DNA from: Acidobacteriota bacterium
GTDB lineage: Bacteria > Acidobacteriota > Terriglobia > UBA7540
Assembly (NCBI GenBank): GCA_021838785.1
Contig: JAKCCV010000011.1
Location: 1 to 64,000 of the forward strand
Length of the DNA stretch: 64,000 nt
Reading direction: 5' to 3'
A program made the translations under genes and the position numbers. Every line of letters begins with the position of its first letter. The stretch's first letter is position 1. The notes below the pieces were generated by a model. It made no database searches. It was not told the DNA's origin and saw only the letters and a program-made list of their open reading frames with translations. Positions 25,042 through 34,573 of the stretch are shown here, one piece after another.

Positions 25042-27798
25042 CTACTTTGACTGAGCCGCAAGTTGCTGGAGAATCTGCCCTAGCTTTTGGATTTCCTGCC
25101 CGTAACCGGCCCAATCACCTTCACGCTCCATCGTGAGCGCGCGCTGATAATGCTGGTTGGCCCGCTGAATGAGGGAAAGCGACTGGGCGCTCAAGGCCGC
25201 GGAGTTCGGGGCGACATGCGCCGCGCGAGATCCCGGCTGACCGGCCGCGGTGGCGGCCACGGGGGCGCCGGTCGAGACCGTGCCGCCAAAAATTTCCGCC
25301 AAGGCGTCATTGAGCGTATCCTGCATGACGACGCGGTTCGAATAGGAAACAATCACCCGCTCCAATTGCGGCAAGCCGCCGCCCGCTTCCGCCGCCAAGT
25401 AAAGCGGCTCCACGTAAAGCAGCGAATTGTTCACGGGAATCACCAGGAGCGTCCCGCGAATCACCCGCGAGCCGGATTGATTCCACAGGGTCAATTGCTG
25501 GGAAATGCTCGGTTGTTGGTCAATTCTCGATTCGATTTGCTGGGGGCCGAAAACCAGCTTTTGCTTGGGAAATGTGAACACGACCACCTGCCCGTAATTC
25601 GGCGCGTCGCACCGCGCCGCCATCCAGGCAATCATGTTTTGCTTGCGCGCCGGCGTGAAGGGAACCATCAGGATAAATTCTTCCGTCTTGCTGATGCCGG
25701 GCAATTTCATGATGGTGTAATAAGGCGGCATGCGCGTGGCGGGACCGCGCGCATTCGAGCGAGCCACTCGCCATAAATCTTCCCGGTTGTAAAAGACCCG
25801 CGGATCGGTCATGTGGAAGACGGCGTACTTGGAGGCTTGAATCTCGAAATAGCCCTCGGGGTAGCGGATGTGCGCGCGCAAATCCGCTGGCATTTCAGTC
25901 AAAGGACGAAAAACACCCGGAAAAATCCGCGACCAAGCCTGAATCAAGGGGTCGTTGGGGTCGGCCACATAGAAAATCACCCGACCGTCGTAGGCGTTGA
26001 TAGTAGCCTTGACCGAATTGCGAATGTAATTGCCGACCCCCGGCGTGGGATCAGAGTAAGGATAGCGGGAAGACGTGGTGTAGCCATCCACGATCCAGTA
26101 CAACTTGCCGGCTTTGGAGATCACCATGTAAGGGTCGGAGTCGAAACTGAGAAAGGGGGTGAGGCGCTGAGCGCGTTCCAGAATTTGCCGGTACATCATC
26201 AGGCGGCTGCTGTTGCGGATATCGGTGGAGAACAGGATATTCTTCTGGCCGAAGCGCAAAGCGAAGAGCAGCCGCCGCCAGAAATTCTCCACGGGGATGC
26301 CGCCCGTTCCCGCGTAAGTGCAGTAAACGTCATGGTTGCCGGAGGGATAATCAAACTCCTGCTGGCGCGTCTTCACAAAGCAATAGCTGCGAGTCAATTC
26401 GCCGTAATAGATGGCAGGCTGGGTAATTTTGATCGCGGTCGTGGATTCCGGCGGAATGTTTTTGATGAAGAAGACGGGCAGGCCGTCCGAGGTGTATTCA
26501 TTGACGGGGCTCAAGCAAAGGCCGTAGCCGTGGGTATAAATTAAGTGCTTATTCACCCAACTCTGTCCCGGCAGGTTGGTGGCGGAGAGTTCGCGCGGAG
26601 AAAGCGAGACTTGCCGGTAAACGCCGTGGATCCAGTAGCGGTCGTTATCCACTGCCGCAAAGTCATAATAGGTGCGAATTTCCTGCAACTGCGCGAAGGT
26701 GGTCAATAGCGGCTTGTGGTCCCACAGGCGGACGTTTCGCATCGTGGCAACATTTTGCTCAATATCCTTCGCCGTCAAATCATTCGAGGCCGGGAATTTG
26801 TATTCCTTAAAGTGGTCGAGGCCGTAGGCCTGGCGCGTGAACTGGATGGAGTAACGGATATAACGTTCTTCTTTGTTCAACTCGTCGGGGGTCACAATGA
26901 AGTGCTGCACCACACTCGGATAGATGTTGATGCCGACAAAGGCGACCACCACCAAAACTCCCAGACTCCAGAGGGCCGGTGCGAGCCGGCCGATCGCGCC
27001 TCCCACCAAAAAGCCCAGGGCGGTGATCAGGCACAGCGCCATCAAGATTCTCAGAACCGGCAGCGTGGCGTGGACGTCGGCATAACCGGCGCCATAGAGC
27101 ACGCCGCGCGAGGAAAACAGCAGGCTGTACATCGCCAATCGCGCCCGGTACGCCATGAGCACAAAGAACAGTCCGGCCAAAACCATCAAATGAGCGCGAA
27201 CCGGCGCCGCCATGGCCGGGCCGCGGGGCGTGACCCAGACACCTCCTTCCAGCGCATAGAGAAACGTCGTGCTCAGCAGGCAGAGAATCACAATGACCAG
27301 CGCCAAGTGATAGAGGAACCAACGATAACCCAACTGAAACAGGTAAAAGCCGAGGGGAATATGAAAGATAGGGTCCACGGTGCCGATGGGAAACGAGTGT
27401 TGGTTGAGCAAATATTCGCGCCAGTGCAGCGAAGCCCACTGGCCAACCACGTATCCCACCAGCAGAATCGCCAGCCAGATCAAACCACGAAACAGGGCCG
27501 CAAAACGCTCCACGGCGGGAAACTCCAACGTGTCGTGGTAAAGGCGAAATCCGTAGCGAGCGGCGATGCTGCGGGCGATCAGCAAATTGGCGCCCACGAG
27601 AATAATCACGCCCATGCCGCCAATCCCGCTGAGCGCAATTTCGGCCTCGAGGATGGTTTTGTAAATCAACCGATAGCCCATCTGCCCAAACCAAATCCAA
27701 TCCACGAGCATCCGGACACCGCTTGAAAACAGCGGGGCGATGATGAGAAGAAAAAGGATGAGGGCAAAGATGATCCGTTGAAGGCGCTCTTGTTTCAA
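25042..27798 (-). CDS. UPF0182 family large membrane protein
   Basis: A 918-residue protein with seven hydrophobic segments in the first 320 residues and a large extracytoplasmic C-terminal region. Recognisable family stretches are LFSSGVRMLVDWIWFGQMGY, RYIRYSIQFTRQAYGL, YTHGYGLCLSPVNEYTSDGLP, and NSLLYVEPLYLAAE. The last 60 residues are helical, as in other members (short TPR-like tail). Function of the family is unknown. Start is TTG at 27798 with GGGGAGAG upstream. Confidence 0.88.
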   Translation of the reverse strand: MKQERLQRIIFALILFLLIIAPLFSSGVRMLVDWIWFGQMGYRLIYKTILEAEIALSGIGGMGVIILVGANLLIARSIAARYGFRLYHDTLEFPAVERFAALFRGLIWLAILLVGYVVGQWASLHWREYLLNQHSFPIGTVDPIFHIPLGFYLFQLGYRWFLYHLALVIVILCLLSTTFLYALEGGVWVTPRGPAMAAPVRAHLMVLAGLFFVLMAYRARLAMYSLLFSSRGVLYGAGYADVHATLPVLRILMALCLITALGFLVGGAIGRLAPALWSLGVLVVVAFVGINIYPSVVQHFIVTPDELNKEERYIRYSIQFTRQAYGLDHFKEYKFPASNDLTAKDIEQNVATMRNVRLWDHKPLLTTFAQLQEIRTYYDFAAVDNDRYWIHGVYRQVSLSPRELSATNLPGQSWVNKHLIYTHGYGLCLSPVNEYTSDGLPVFFIKNIPPESTTAIKITQPAIYYGELTRSYCFVKTRQQEFDYPSGNHDVYCTYAGTGGIPVENFWRRLLFALRFGQKNILFSTDIRNSSRLMMYRQILERAQRLTPFLSFDSDPYMVISKAGKLYWIVDGYTTSSRYPYSDPTPGVGNYIRNSVKATINAYDGRVIFYVADPNDPLIQAWSRIFPGVFRPLTEMPADLRAHIRYPEGYFEIQASKYAVFHMTDPRVFYNREDLWRVARSNARGPATRMPPYYTIMKLPGISKTEEFILMVPFTPARKQNMIAWMAARCDAPNYGQVVVFTFPKQKLVFGPQQIESRIDQQPSISQQLTLWNQSGSRVIRGTLLVIPVNNSLLYVEPLYLAAEAGGGLPQLERVIVSYSNRVVMQDTLNDALAEIFGGTVSTGAPVAATAAGQPGSRAAHVAPNSAALSAQSLSLIQRANQHYQRALTMEREGDWAGYGQEIQKLGQILQQLAAQSK

Positions 27799-27941
27799 AA
27801 GGACTCTCCCCTGTAATCATTGCATAGGCTAACGGGGCTGTCAAAATATGCTCGAGGAAACTGTCACGGCGCCGCGGAGGAAGAGGCCCGTCTCACCGCG
27901 CCCTCGCCGTCGAGACCAACGATTCCATCCCGCCCGCGCAC

Positions 27942-28331
27942 TCAGTTGGAATGAGCGGGCTTCGGCTTGGTGAGCTGGACGGAGATGAGCACGCCCTCGT
28001 TCGGGTGATGAGGAACATCGTAGAAGATCGCTTGCGCCTTCATGCCAACCATCTCTTTGCATGGGTTGAGGGTGCCCTTCGGCTTGAAGTTGGTGGCCGT
28101 GAAGTCCACCCGAAAGTAGTTGTCGGTAGAAAGCTGTAGGAGCTGATGCGGCGTTTGCAGGGCCATGTGAAGGCTTCGGCCCCGACACGTGACACGCTTA
28201 ATGATGCCATCCGAAAGATCTCGCGGCCCGTGACGGGGAGGCGCCGCACGGGCTGCCGTCATGGAGCCTGCCACCCCAAACCAAAGGGCCACCGCCACGC
28301 CGAAGATTTGTCTTGGCCGCACGGAAGGCAT
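27942..28331 (-). CDS. Secreted protein of unknown function
   Basis: A 129-residue protein with a signal peptide (IFGVAVALWFGVAGSMTAARA). The mature part contains a conserved-looking TCRGRSLHMALQ, an NYFRVDFTATNF strand and Cys in NPCKEM, compatible with a small beta-barrel. I do not recognise a family. Start 28331 has GAGG upstream; a longer frame to 28418 lacks one. Confidence 0.65.
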   Translation of the reverse strand: MPSVRPRQIFGVAVALWFGVAGSMTAARAAPPRHGPRDLSDGIIKRVTCRGRSLHMALQTPHQLLQLSTDNYFRVDFTATNFKPKGTLNPCKEMVGMKAQAIFYDVPHHPNEGVLISVQLTKPKPAHSN

Positions 28332-28638
28332 TATAGCCTCAAAGCCTCGACCGATCCAATCGCGCGCAACGGAACGGTGAACCCTTATGTCAGGCGGTGC
28401 CCCGCGCCCGTCCGTCATCCATCCTTGCCATAGGCCAATCTATTCCGGCATAGTCAAACCCACAGACCTCTTGCCATTCCTTTCGCTGCGACTTAGCTTG
28501 TCGGCCTATTCACTGCCCCGTTATAATCACAGCCGCGCCGCGCGAGATTTGAGAGATCAGAACGGCGCGGCAAGGCTGGTGGATGGCGCTTAGGGCCAGT
28601 CGCGCGACGCGAGCTTGCTCCGATCGGAGCTTCTGACC

Positions 28639-28947
28639 ATGGGAAAGTCGGCCACGCCAGGCGGCAAATCGCCGATGAAAGTAGCGAGGAAGTTTATCGT
28701 TTCCGGGCGAGTCCAAGGAGTGGGTTTTCGTTATTTCGCCCAGCGGGTGGCCGGTCAGCTTGGCCTCGTCGGTTATGTCAAAAATAACTGGGATGGCACC
28801 GTGGAAGCTTACGCCATCGGCGAGCCCCCCGCTCTCGATGAGTTTGAACGCCGGCTTGCCCAAGGCCCGCCCAGCGCGCGCGTGACTAACCTTTCAGTTA
28901 CCGATGAGCCGGTCATTAAGCGTTATGCCCGGTTTCAGATTGATTGA
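28639..28947 (+). CDS. acyP: Acylphosphatase
   Basis: Hydrolyses carboxyl-phosphate bonds such as acetyl phosphate. The 102-residue protein carries the active-site loop GRVQGVGFRYF with the catalytic Arg, and YVKNNWDGTVEAYA with the catalytic Asn. GGAG lies 9 bases before the ATG at 28639; an internal ATG at 28675 is possible. It is followed by apt after 14 bases. Confidence 0.92.
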   Translation: MGKSATPGGKSPMKVARKFIVSGRVQGVGFRYFAQRVAGQLGLVGYVKNNWDGTVEAYAIGEPPALDEFERRLAQGPPSARVTNLSVTDEPVIKRYARFQID

Positions 28948-28961
28948 GCGAAGGAGGATGA

Positions 28962-29477
28962 ATGGAAGACCTGAAGCGATGGATTCGTGAAGTGCCCGAT
29001 TTTCCCAAAAAGGGAATTCTATTTTACGATATCACCACGCTGCTCAAAGAACCTGCGGGGTTGCACTGGGCGGTGGACCTTTTAGCCAACCATTACGTGG
29101 GCCAATTGATTCACCGCGTGGTGGGCATTGAAGCCCGCGGATTCATCTTTGCGCCGATGGTCGCCTATCGCCTTAATGCCGGCTTTGTTCCGGTTCGCAA
29201 GCCCAACAAGCTGCCGGCGGAAAAGGCGCGGGCTGAGTACACGCTCGAATATGGGAGGGACACGCTTGAAATGCATAAGGACGCCATCGAGCCGGGTCAA
29301 AACGTTCTCGTCATTGACGACCTTCTGGCCACCGGGGGCACCGCGGCGGCTGTCGCCAGCATGGTGGAGTCACTCGGCGGCAAAGTCGCCGGCTTGGGTT
29401 TCCTCATCGAACTGGTGTTTCTGAACGGGCGCCAAAAGCTCGCGCCGTACGATCTCCACTCGGTTCTGCAATATTAG
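28962..29477 (+). CDS. apt: Adenine phosphoribosyltransferase
   Basis: Salvages adenine to AMP using PRPP. The 171-residue protein has the start typical of Apt ([20 protein letters not shown]), [18 protein letters not shown] and the PRPP loop [15 protein letters not shown] ribosome site (GAAGGAGG) precedes the ATG. Confidence 0.95.
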   Translation: MEDLKRWIREVPDFPKKGILFYDITTLLKEPAGLHWAVDLLANHYVGQLIHRVVGIEARGFIFAPMVAYRLNAGFVPVRKPNKLPAEKARAEYTLEYGRDTLEMHKDAIEPGQNVLVIDDLLATGGTAAAVASMVESLGGKVAGLGFLIELVFLNGRQKLAPYDLHSVLQY

Positions 29478-29532
29478 CGCGATGCCGAAAAGAGCTTCCT
29501 CCGCCCTTCCTGGCATAGCGAAGGATCAACGG

Positions 29533-30186
29533 CTAGCTGGGTGAAGGCTGAACCGCGTCTAAAATCGAGTCCAGGAACATTTCCTCGGGCAAAGCCCCTT
29601 CGATAAATCTCTCACCGTTGACCACGGTTCGCGGCACCGCATAGACCTGGTATTCGGTCGCAAGCTCGGGAAACTCCGTCGCCTCGATGCAATCGGCGGT
29701 CACTTGCTCGCTCTCGAAGGCAAATTGATGAGCCAGGCGCACGGCCTTGGGGCAATGCGGTCAGGTGGGGGTGACCAGCACTTCGAGATGGATCGGGACG
29801 CTCAGGGCGCGCAGTTTTTCCTTGCTGGCCTCGCTAAGCTCCGACGTTCCACGTGAAACATCTAAAATGGCGTCGAGAAGCGCGGAAAACTCATAGCCTG
29901 CGGGAATGCCATAAAACCGAATGCCATAATCTTTTCCATTGCGGACGATGGTGGCCGGGACCTTATCCGCCGCGTAGTCGGCGACTTTTTCCTTGTCGAG
30001 CAGGAAGTCATAGACCTCGAGCGTCAGCTTGTCGGAAAGCGCGGTTAAGTCCTGGAGAAGTTCCCGCGTTTCGCGCCCGTACTCGACGTTGAGTTCCTGC
30101 GTAAAGTGTATCAGGCGTACCGGGGTCGGCATGTTTTCGAGGCGCTTGCAAATCTCCGCCGCGTCTTGTTCACGGATCAAGCTCAT
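29533..30186 (-). CDS. Glutaredoxin-like protein disulfide oxidoreductase with UxxC: probable selenoprotein
   Basis: Two-domain thioredoxin-fold protein of 217 residues, read through a TGA at 29763-29761 (residue 142). The first half (RLENMPTPVRLIHFTQEL...VPATIVRNG, GIRFYGIPAGYEFSALLD) matches the N-terminal domain of the PDO family. Before the TGA is LEVLVTPT, after it PHCPKAVRLAHQFA, so the active site reads T-U-P-H-C-P, with the stop codon at the first Cys of the normal CxxC. After it the second domain continues intact (TADCIEATEFPELA, YAVPRTVVNG, GALPEEMFL). Sec142 and Cys145 would form a selenenylsulfide. A weaker SECIS-type hairpin follows. The N-terminal domain has no CxxC. Gene callers split the gene at the TGA. 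Confidence 0.88.
29733..29750 (-). promoter_or_regulatory. Candidate SECIS-like hairpin
   Basis: On the minus strand, CCAAGGC pairs with GCCTGG (six pairs, one bulged A) around the loop CGTGC. The loop starts 18 bases after the TGA and has G at its second position, within bacterial SECIS limits. Weaker than the hairpin in the peroxiredoxin gene. Confidence 0.5.
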
Positions 30187-30415
30187 CGTTTCACCTCACC
30201 GAGCGGCTACCTGCTCTGTCCGCCGCCCGCCTCTCTCCCGCATTTGAGCGTTTTCGACAACACCTCTTTGGATGCTGACGGTCCCCTCAAGGTTCCGAAA
30301 AGAACGATTTTCCGTCGCGCTCACGCAACGAGGGAAACAACTTGGTGAACCCTTTCCGGCCGATTTTGCGTATGGGTTATTGGAGCCGAAACGCGCGGCG
30401 ATTTGAGCGCCCAAC

Positions 30416-30934
30416 GTGAACGACGGACATGGACCCAACTCGACCCACCTCTTTGAAAGCACGGTTCGCCAGCATCAGGCGATGGTCTTCAGCCTCGCCT
30501 ATCATTTTTTACAAGACGCCGCGGCAGCCGAGGACGTGGCCCAGGAGGTTTTCGTTCAACTTTATCGAAATTTTCGTTCGATTCAATCGCCGGGGCACCT
30601 CCGCTTCTGGTTGCGGAAAGTCACCGTCCATCGCTCTCTCGACGAACTTCGTCGGCGGCCGCCCCAACCCATCAGCTTGGAGGAAGTTGCGGAAGCGAGC
30701 ACGGACCCCGCGCCGGGCGATCCGTGGCTCTCGGCAAGGCTGCGACGGCTTGTGGCCGCGCTTCCGCCCAAGCCGCGCATGGTGGTCATTCTTCGCTTTC
30801 AGGAGGATCTTGAGCTGCGTGAAATCGCCGACACCCTCGAAATGCCGCTCAATACGGTGAAGAGTTGCCTGCGCCGCGCGCTCGCCGTGCTCCAGGCCAA
30901 GCTGGCCCGTTCGGTGGGAGACGTTAAGGTATGA
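30416..30934 (+). CDS. ECF RNA polymerase sigma factor
   Basis: A 172-residue sigma-70 family protein with region 2 (FSLAYHFLQDAAAAEDVAQEVFVQLYRNF) and region 4 (LPPKPRMVVILRFQEDLELREIADTLEMPLNTVKSCLRRAL) and no region 3, as in ECF factors. Starts at GTG 30416. It overlaps the next gene by four bases, which codes a small membrane protein likely to be its anti-sigma factor. Confidence 0.9.
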   Translation: MNDGHGPNSTHLFESTVRQHQAMVFSLAYHFLQDAAAAEDVAQEVFVQLYRNFRSIQSPGHLRFWLRKVTVHRSLDELRRRPPQPISLEEVAEASTDPAPGDPWLSARLRRLVAALPPKPRMVVILRFQEDLELREIADTLEMPLNTVKSCLRRALAVLQAKLARSVGDVKV

Positions 30935-31302
30935 GAGCCTTCGAAGATGAACTTCGCTCGGCTTTGCGTCGGCGCGAGCCGCCCGCCGGATTTGGGAACC
31001 GTATCCTCTCGCGCGTGGAAGCGGAGGAGCGGAAGGCTGTCTTAAGGCCGAGGCTTTTCAGGAATCCGGCCGTGCGCTGGCTGGCGGCAGCCGCGATGGC
31101 CTGCGTGTTGCTGATTGGCGTCGCTCTTGAGCGTCGCGCGATGGAACGGCGGCTGCAAGCCCATCGAGCCGCCCAGGAAGCGATTCTGGCTTTGCGCATC
31201 ACTCGTTATGAATTGAACCACGCCCTTGATCGCGCCATGCGCCGGGGCGGTCGTGATCCTCGACAAGAGGGACAAATCTTCTCTCCAAAGGAGCAGCCAT
31301 GA
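30931..31302 (+). CDS. Putative membrane anti-sigma factor
   Basis: A 123-residue protein with a cytoplasmic N-terminus (FEDELRSALRRREPPAGFGNRIL), one membrane segment (about residues 50-65) and a charged, helical outer part. No zinc-binding His-x3-Cys-x2-Cys motif is present. It overlaps both the sigma gene and the next gene by ATGA, so all three are translationally coupled. The assignment rests on position and topology. Confidence 0.65.
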   Translation: MRAFEDELRSALRRREPPAGFGNRILSRVEAEERKAVLRPRLFRNPAVRWLAAAAMACVLLIGVALERRAMERRLQAHRAAQEAILALRITRYELNHALDRAMRRGGRDPRQEGQIFSPKEQP

Positions 31303-31892
31303 ACACCGTCAATGCGAACCGATTCGTCACGCCCGTCATCATGGCCATCGCGCTCAGCATGGGCGCGGTGGTTGCGGCCGCGCCCTCGGCCTTGGGGCAA
31401 TCCGCCAAGCTCGACCTGAGCGCGCTCAACAAACTTGCCCGCAAAGCCTCCAATGTGACCAATGTCAGCCTGGGACCCGATGCCGTCGCGCTCGCGGCCG
31501 GCCATGTGTCGGGCAAGCAGCAGAAACTGCTCCAGCGGCTGAAGGGCATTTATGTGCGGGATTACGAATTCTCCAAGCCGGGCGAATACAGCCGGCGCGA
31601 CGTGGAAGGCATTCTCAGGCAACTTCACCAGGCCGGCTGGAAAGCCCTCGTCAACGTTGAAGAAAAGAAGACGGGAGAAGTCACCGACATCTACATTATG
31701 CGCGAGGGAGGCGAGACAGTTGGCATGGCCATCCTCGACGTGGAACCGAAAGAGCTTACGGTGGTCAACCTTGTGGGCCCGATGAATTTGGCCGAGCTGG
31801 GCGGCCTGGGAGGGAACTTTCATATTCCGCCCCTCGCGCTCCAACATCGCGGCGCTTCGTCCGTGAAAAAGCCTGCTGCCAAACCAGAATGA
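31299..31892 (+). CDS. DUF4252 secreted protein
   Basis: A 197-residue protein with a signal peptide (about residues 1-34) and a DUF4252-type body: LNKLARKAS, KGIYVRDYEF, ILRQLHQAGWKALVNVEEKKTGEVTDIYI, MAILDVEPKELTVVNLVGP. The family is secreted, of unknown role and often beside ECF sigma operons in Acidobacteriota and Bacteroidota. Coupled to the anti-sigma gene by a four-base overlap, so it may be the output or a sensor of this sigma system. Confidence 0.8.
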   Translation: MNTVNANRFVTPVIMAIALSMGAVVAAAPSALGQSAKLDLSALNKLARKASNVTNVSLGPDAVALAAGHVSGKQQKLLQRLKGIYVRDYEFSKPGEYSRRDVEGILRQLHQAGWKALVNVEEKKTGEVTDIYIMREGGETVGMAILDVEPKELTVVNLVGPMNLAELGGLGGNFHIPPLALQHRGASSVKKPAAKPE

Positions 31893-31929
31893 AGGGTTGC
31901 GCGGTCAACGCCCGCCAGCCTGCCACGAG

Positions 31930-33552
31930 TTACTGAGCCGGAAAGCGCGAAGCGTCTTCAAAGATTTTGAGGGCAATTTGATCCAGCACCGCAATCGCCG
32001 CTTCGTGCCGGAGCGGATCGGCGTCGGCCATGATGGAAAAAGCAATGAGCTTTCCGTCCGGCAGGTTCATGTAGCCGGAAAGCGAATCCACATGTTCAAT
32101 GCTTCCGGTTTTGGCGTGGATTTGCCCTTGGGCCGGCGTGCCCACAAACCGGTCGGCCAGCGTGCCGTCCACGCCGGCCACCGGCAAGGCATTCCAAAAG
32201 GTTCGGAAATGCGGCGCGCGGGACATCCACGCCAGCAGCTTGACGATCGCGTCCGGCGCCACTAAATCCTGGCGCGAAAGTCCCGAACCATCCGCCACGC
32301 GCATTTCATCCGGATCAATGCCGACATGGCGGGCAAGCGCCGACACCACCTTCAGACCCGCCTGGCGACTTCCCACGCCCTCCAGCTCGCGTCCCAGCGT
32401 GAGCAGCAGCATTTCCGCATGGAGGTTTTGACTGACCTTGGCCGTCAACTGAATATCATCCGCCAGCGGCAGCGAGCGATGCTCCGCCAGCACCACGCGG
32501 GCCTCGGGCGGCTGGGCCGTCCCATGGAGGGCCTCGGCGGGCGTCAAGCGGCGAACTTCAACGTGCCCTTCCACCTTAATTCCCTTCGCCTCCAAATCGC
32601 GCCGCAGCAATACGGCAACCAGGCGAGGCGGGTTCTGAATGGCCACGGTTTCCACCTGTTCAGGCGAGCCAGCCGGAATTTGACCCAACACGTGGAGCGT
32701 CATCGAGCCGGGCCCGCGCGCAATTTGAATGTTGCTCGAGCTTCCGCGAGCCGCCGTTTGGAGGTGGTTTTTGATGCGGTAATAATGGGGGACTGGATCG
32801 AGCCACACCGCTGCCCTCTCGCCGGCTTCGGGCGCCGGCTGAATATGCAACAGCAGCTCATTGTCATTGAAGGCGAGCGCGGTGACAGGCGCGCCATAGC
32901 CCCACACCAGATCGCCGACCGCCCAGTCGGCAGGATAAGGCGCATCCACAAAGTAGCGATCATCGGCAATCAGGTCGCCGGTGACTTGGCGGACGCCGTG
33001 GGCCGCGATTTGATTCGCCAAATCCTCGATGGCCTGGAGCGACGCGGCGGTGTTGCGCGGCGTGTTCGGGCCCGCGTAAGGCAACACGCGGCTGCTGGCA
33101 AAGTTGGCGTCGCCGCGCCCCACAATGAACAGGTTGCCGACGCGCCCGTCGGCATCCGGCGCTTGCGAAGCCTCTACCGTAGTCAAAAAAGTAAAATCCG
33201 GCCCCAGCCTTTCAAGCGCCGTGGCCAGAGTGAACAGCTTGAGATTTGACGCGGGTTGGAAAAGATGGCGCGCATTCAGCGAGCAGAGCCGCCGGCCGCT
33301 CGGCAGCTCAACCGCCTCCACGCCCCAAAAGCCAAGCCGCGCGGGGGAGCGACCCAGGATGGCTTCAATGCTCCGGTCAAGCCGGTTGCGCCCATGAAGC
33401 TCCGCCGCCGTGGGCCGGGCCGGCAGTGCCGCGCACGCCAACAAGATGATGGCGCCGACCACCGCCTTGCCCCGGCGCAACCGTGCGGCTCCGGCGACAG
33501 TGGGAAGCTTGGCAGCGTGGCCTCGGCGACTCGGACCGTTTCGCTTCAGCAT
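31930..33552 (-). CDS. dacB: D-alanyl-D-alanine carboxypeptidase / endopeptidase (PBP4, family S13)
   Basis: Trims peptidoglycan cross-bridges in the periplasm. 540 residues with an N-terminal signal or anchor ([15 protein letters not shown]). Active-site motifs: SxxK in QPASNLKLF (about residue 83), [11 protein letters not shown] in place of SxN, and [10 protein letters not shown] (KTG). The start overlaps the hemB stop by seven bases, so it probably follows hemB in one transcript. Confidence 0.9.
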   Translation of the reverse strand: MLKRNGPSRRGHAAKLPTVAGAARLRRGKAVVGAIILLACAALPARPTAAELHGRNRLDRSIEAILGRSPARLGFWGVEAVELPSGRRLCSLNARHLFQPASNLKLFTLATALERLGPDFTFLTTVEASQAPDADGRVGNLFIVGRGDANFASSRVLPYAGPNTPRNTAASLQAIEDLANQIAAHGVRQVTGDLIADDRYFVDAPYPADWAVGDLVWGYGAPVTALAFNDNELLLHIQPAPEAGERAAVWLDPVPHYYRIKNHLQTAARGSSSNIQIARGPGSMTLHVLGQIPAGSPEQVETVAIQNPPRLVAVLLRRDLEAKGIKVEGHVEVRRLTPAEALHGTAQPPEARVVLAEHRSLPLADDIQLTAKVSQNLHAEMLLLTLGRELEGVGSRQAGLKVVSALARHVGIDPDEMRVADGSGLSRQDLVAPDAIVKLLAWMSRAPHFRTFWNALPVAGVDGTLADRFVGTPAQGQIHAKTGSIEHVDSLSGYMNLPDGKLIAFSIMADADPLRHEAAIAVLDQIALKIFEDASRFPAQ

Positions 33553-34520
33553 CCGAATTTCCGGGCCACTTCTTTGGCGAAATACGTCAGGATGATATCG
33601 GCGCCGGCACGGCGGATTGAGGTCAGACTTTCCATAATCACCCGTTCGCGATCCACCCAGCCCGCCCGTGCTGCCGCTTCAATCAGTGAAAATTCACCAC
33701 TGACTTGATAGGCGGCGATGGGTACATCGAAGGTTCGCCGCGCCAGCGCAAGGATGTCGAGATAAGGCAGCGCCGGCTTGACCATGATGATATCCGCGCC
33801 TTCCTCGATATCGAGGGCAATCTCCCGCAGAGCCTCGCGTTGGTTGGCGGGATCCATTTGATAGCTTTTGCGGTCGCCGAACTTCGGAGCGGAATCGGCG
33901 GCTTCACGAAAGGGTCCATAAAATGCCGAAGCGTATTTGGCGGAATAGGCCAAGATCGGCGTCTGATGAAACCCTCGAAGGTCGAGTTCTTGCCGGATAC
34001 GGCCGACGCGCCCATCCATCATGTCGGAGGGAGCGACGATGTCCGCGCCGGCCTCCACTTGCGTGACGGCAGTCTTCGCCAACAGCTCCAGCGTGGAATC
34101 GTTGTCCACTTCGCCGTCTTTGACCAGGCCGCAGTGGCCGTGGCTGGTGTATTCGTCCAGGCACAGATCGCAAATGACGATGAGCTCGGGCAGCGCCTTC
34201 TTCACGGCGCGCACGGCCCGCTGCACGATGCCGTCCGGGTCATAAGCCCCGCAACCCAATTCGTCTTTTTTCTCCGGAATGCCAAATAGGATTACCGCCG
34301 GGACGCCGGCGTCGTAGGCGCTTTTGCACTCCTCCACCAAGAGATCCACCGACCATCGAAAATTTCCTGGCATGGAGCGAATTTCTTCCTTCACACCCGA
34401 GCCGGGGCAAACGAACAGCGGATAGACCAACGAGCGCGCCGATAAACGAGTCTCCGCCACCAACTGGCGGAGCGCTTCGGTGCGGCGCAATCTTCGCGGA
34501 CGATGAATCGGAAACGGCAT
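33546..34520 (-). CDS. hemB: Porphobilinogen synthase (delta-aminolevulinate dehydratase)
   Basis: Condenses two aminolevulinates to porphobilinogen in heme synthesis. 324 residues. The metal site is [11 protein letters not shown]: Cys120 and Cys130 are present but the middle zinc Cys is Asp122, a known mixed variant. Schiff-base lysines are in [14 protein letters not shown] and [20 protein letters not shown] precedes the ATG. Confidence 0.95.
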   Translation of the reverse strand: MPFPIHRPRRLRRTEALRQLVAETRLSARSLVYPLFVCPGSGVKEEIRSMPGNFRWSVDLLVEECKSAYDAGVPAVILFGIPEKKDELGCGAYDPDGIVQRAVRAVKKALPELIVICDLCLDEYTSHGHCGLVKDGEVDNDSTLELLAKTAVTQVEAGADIVAPSDMMDGRVGRIRQELDLRGFHQTPILAYSAKYASAFYGPFREAADSAPKFGDRKSYQMDPANQREALREIALDIEEGADIIMVKPALPYLDILALARRTFDVPIAAYQVSGEFSLIEAAARAGWVDRERVIMESLTSIRRAGADIILTYFAKEVARKFGC

Positions 34521-34573
34521 AATCTTCTCCCTTTCTTACCGTGGCTCCGGCGCCGGCCTCGCTCGATGGTTCC

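Noticed and set aside
26716-27726. 336-codon plus-strand frame opposite the UPF0182 gene
   Set aside because: Composition is Gln/His/Arg-rich and there is no ribosome site; shadow frame.
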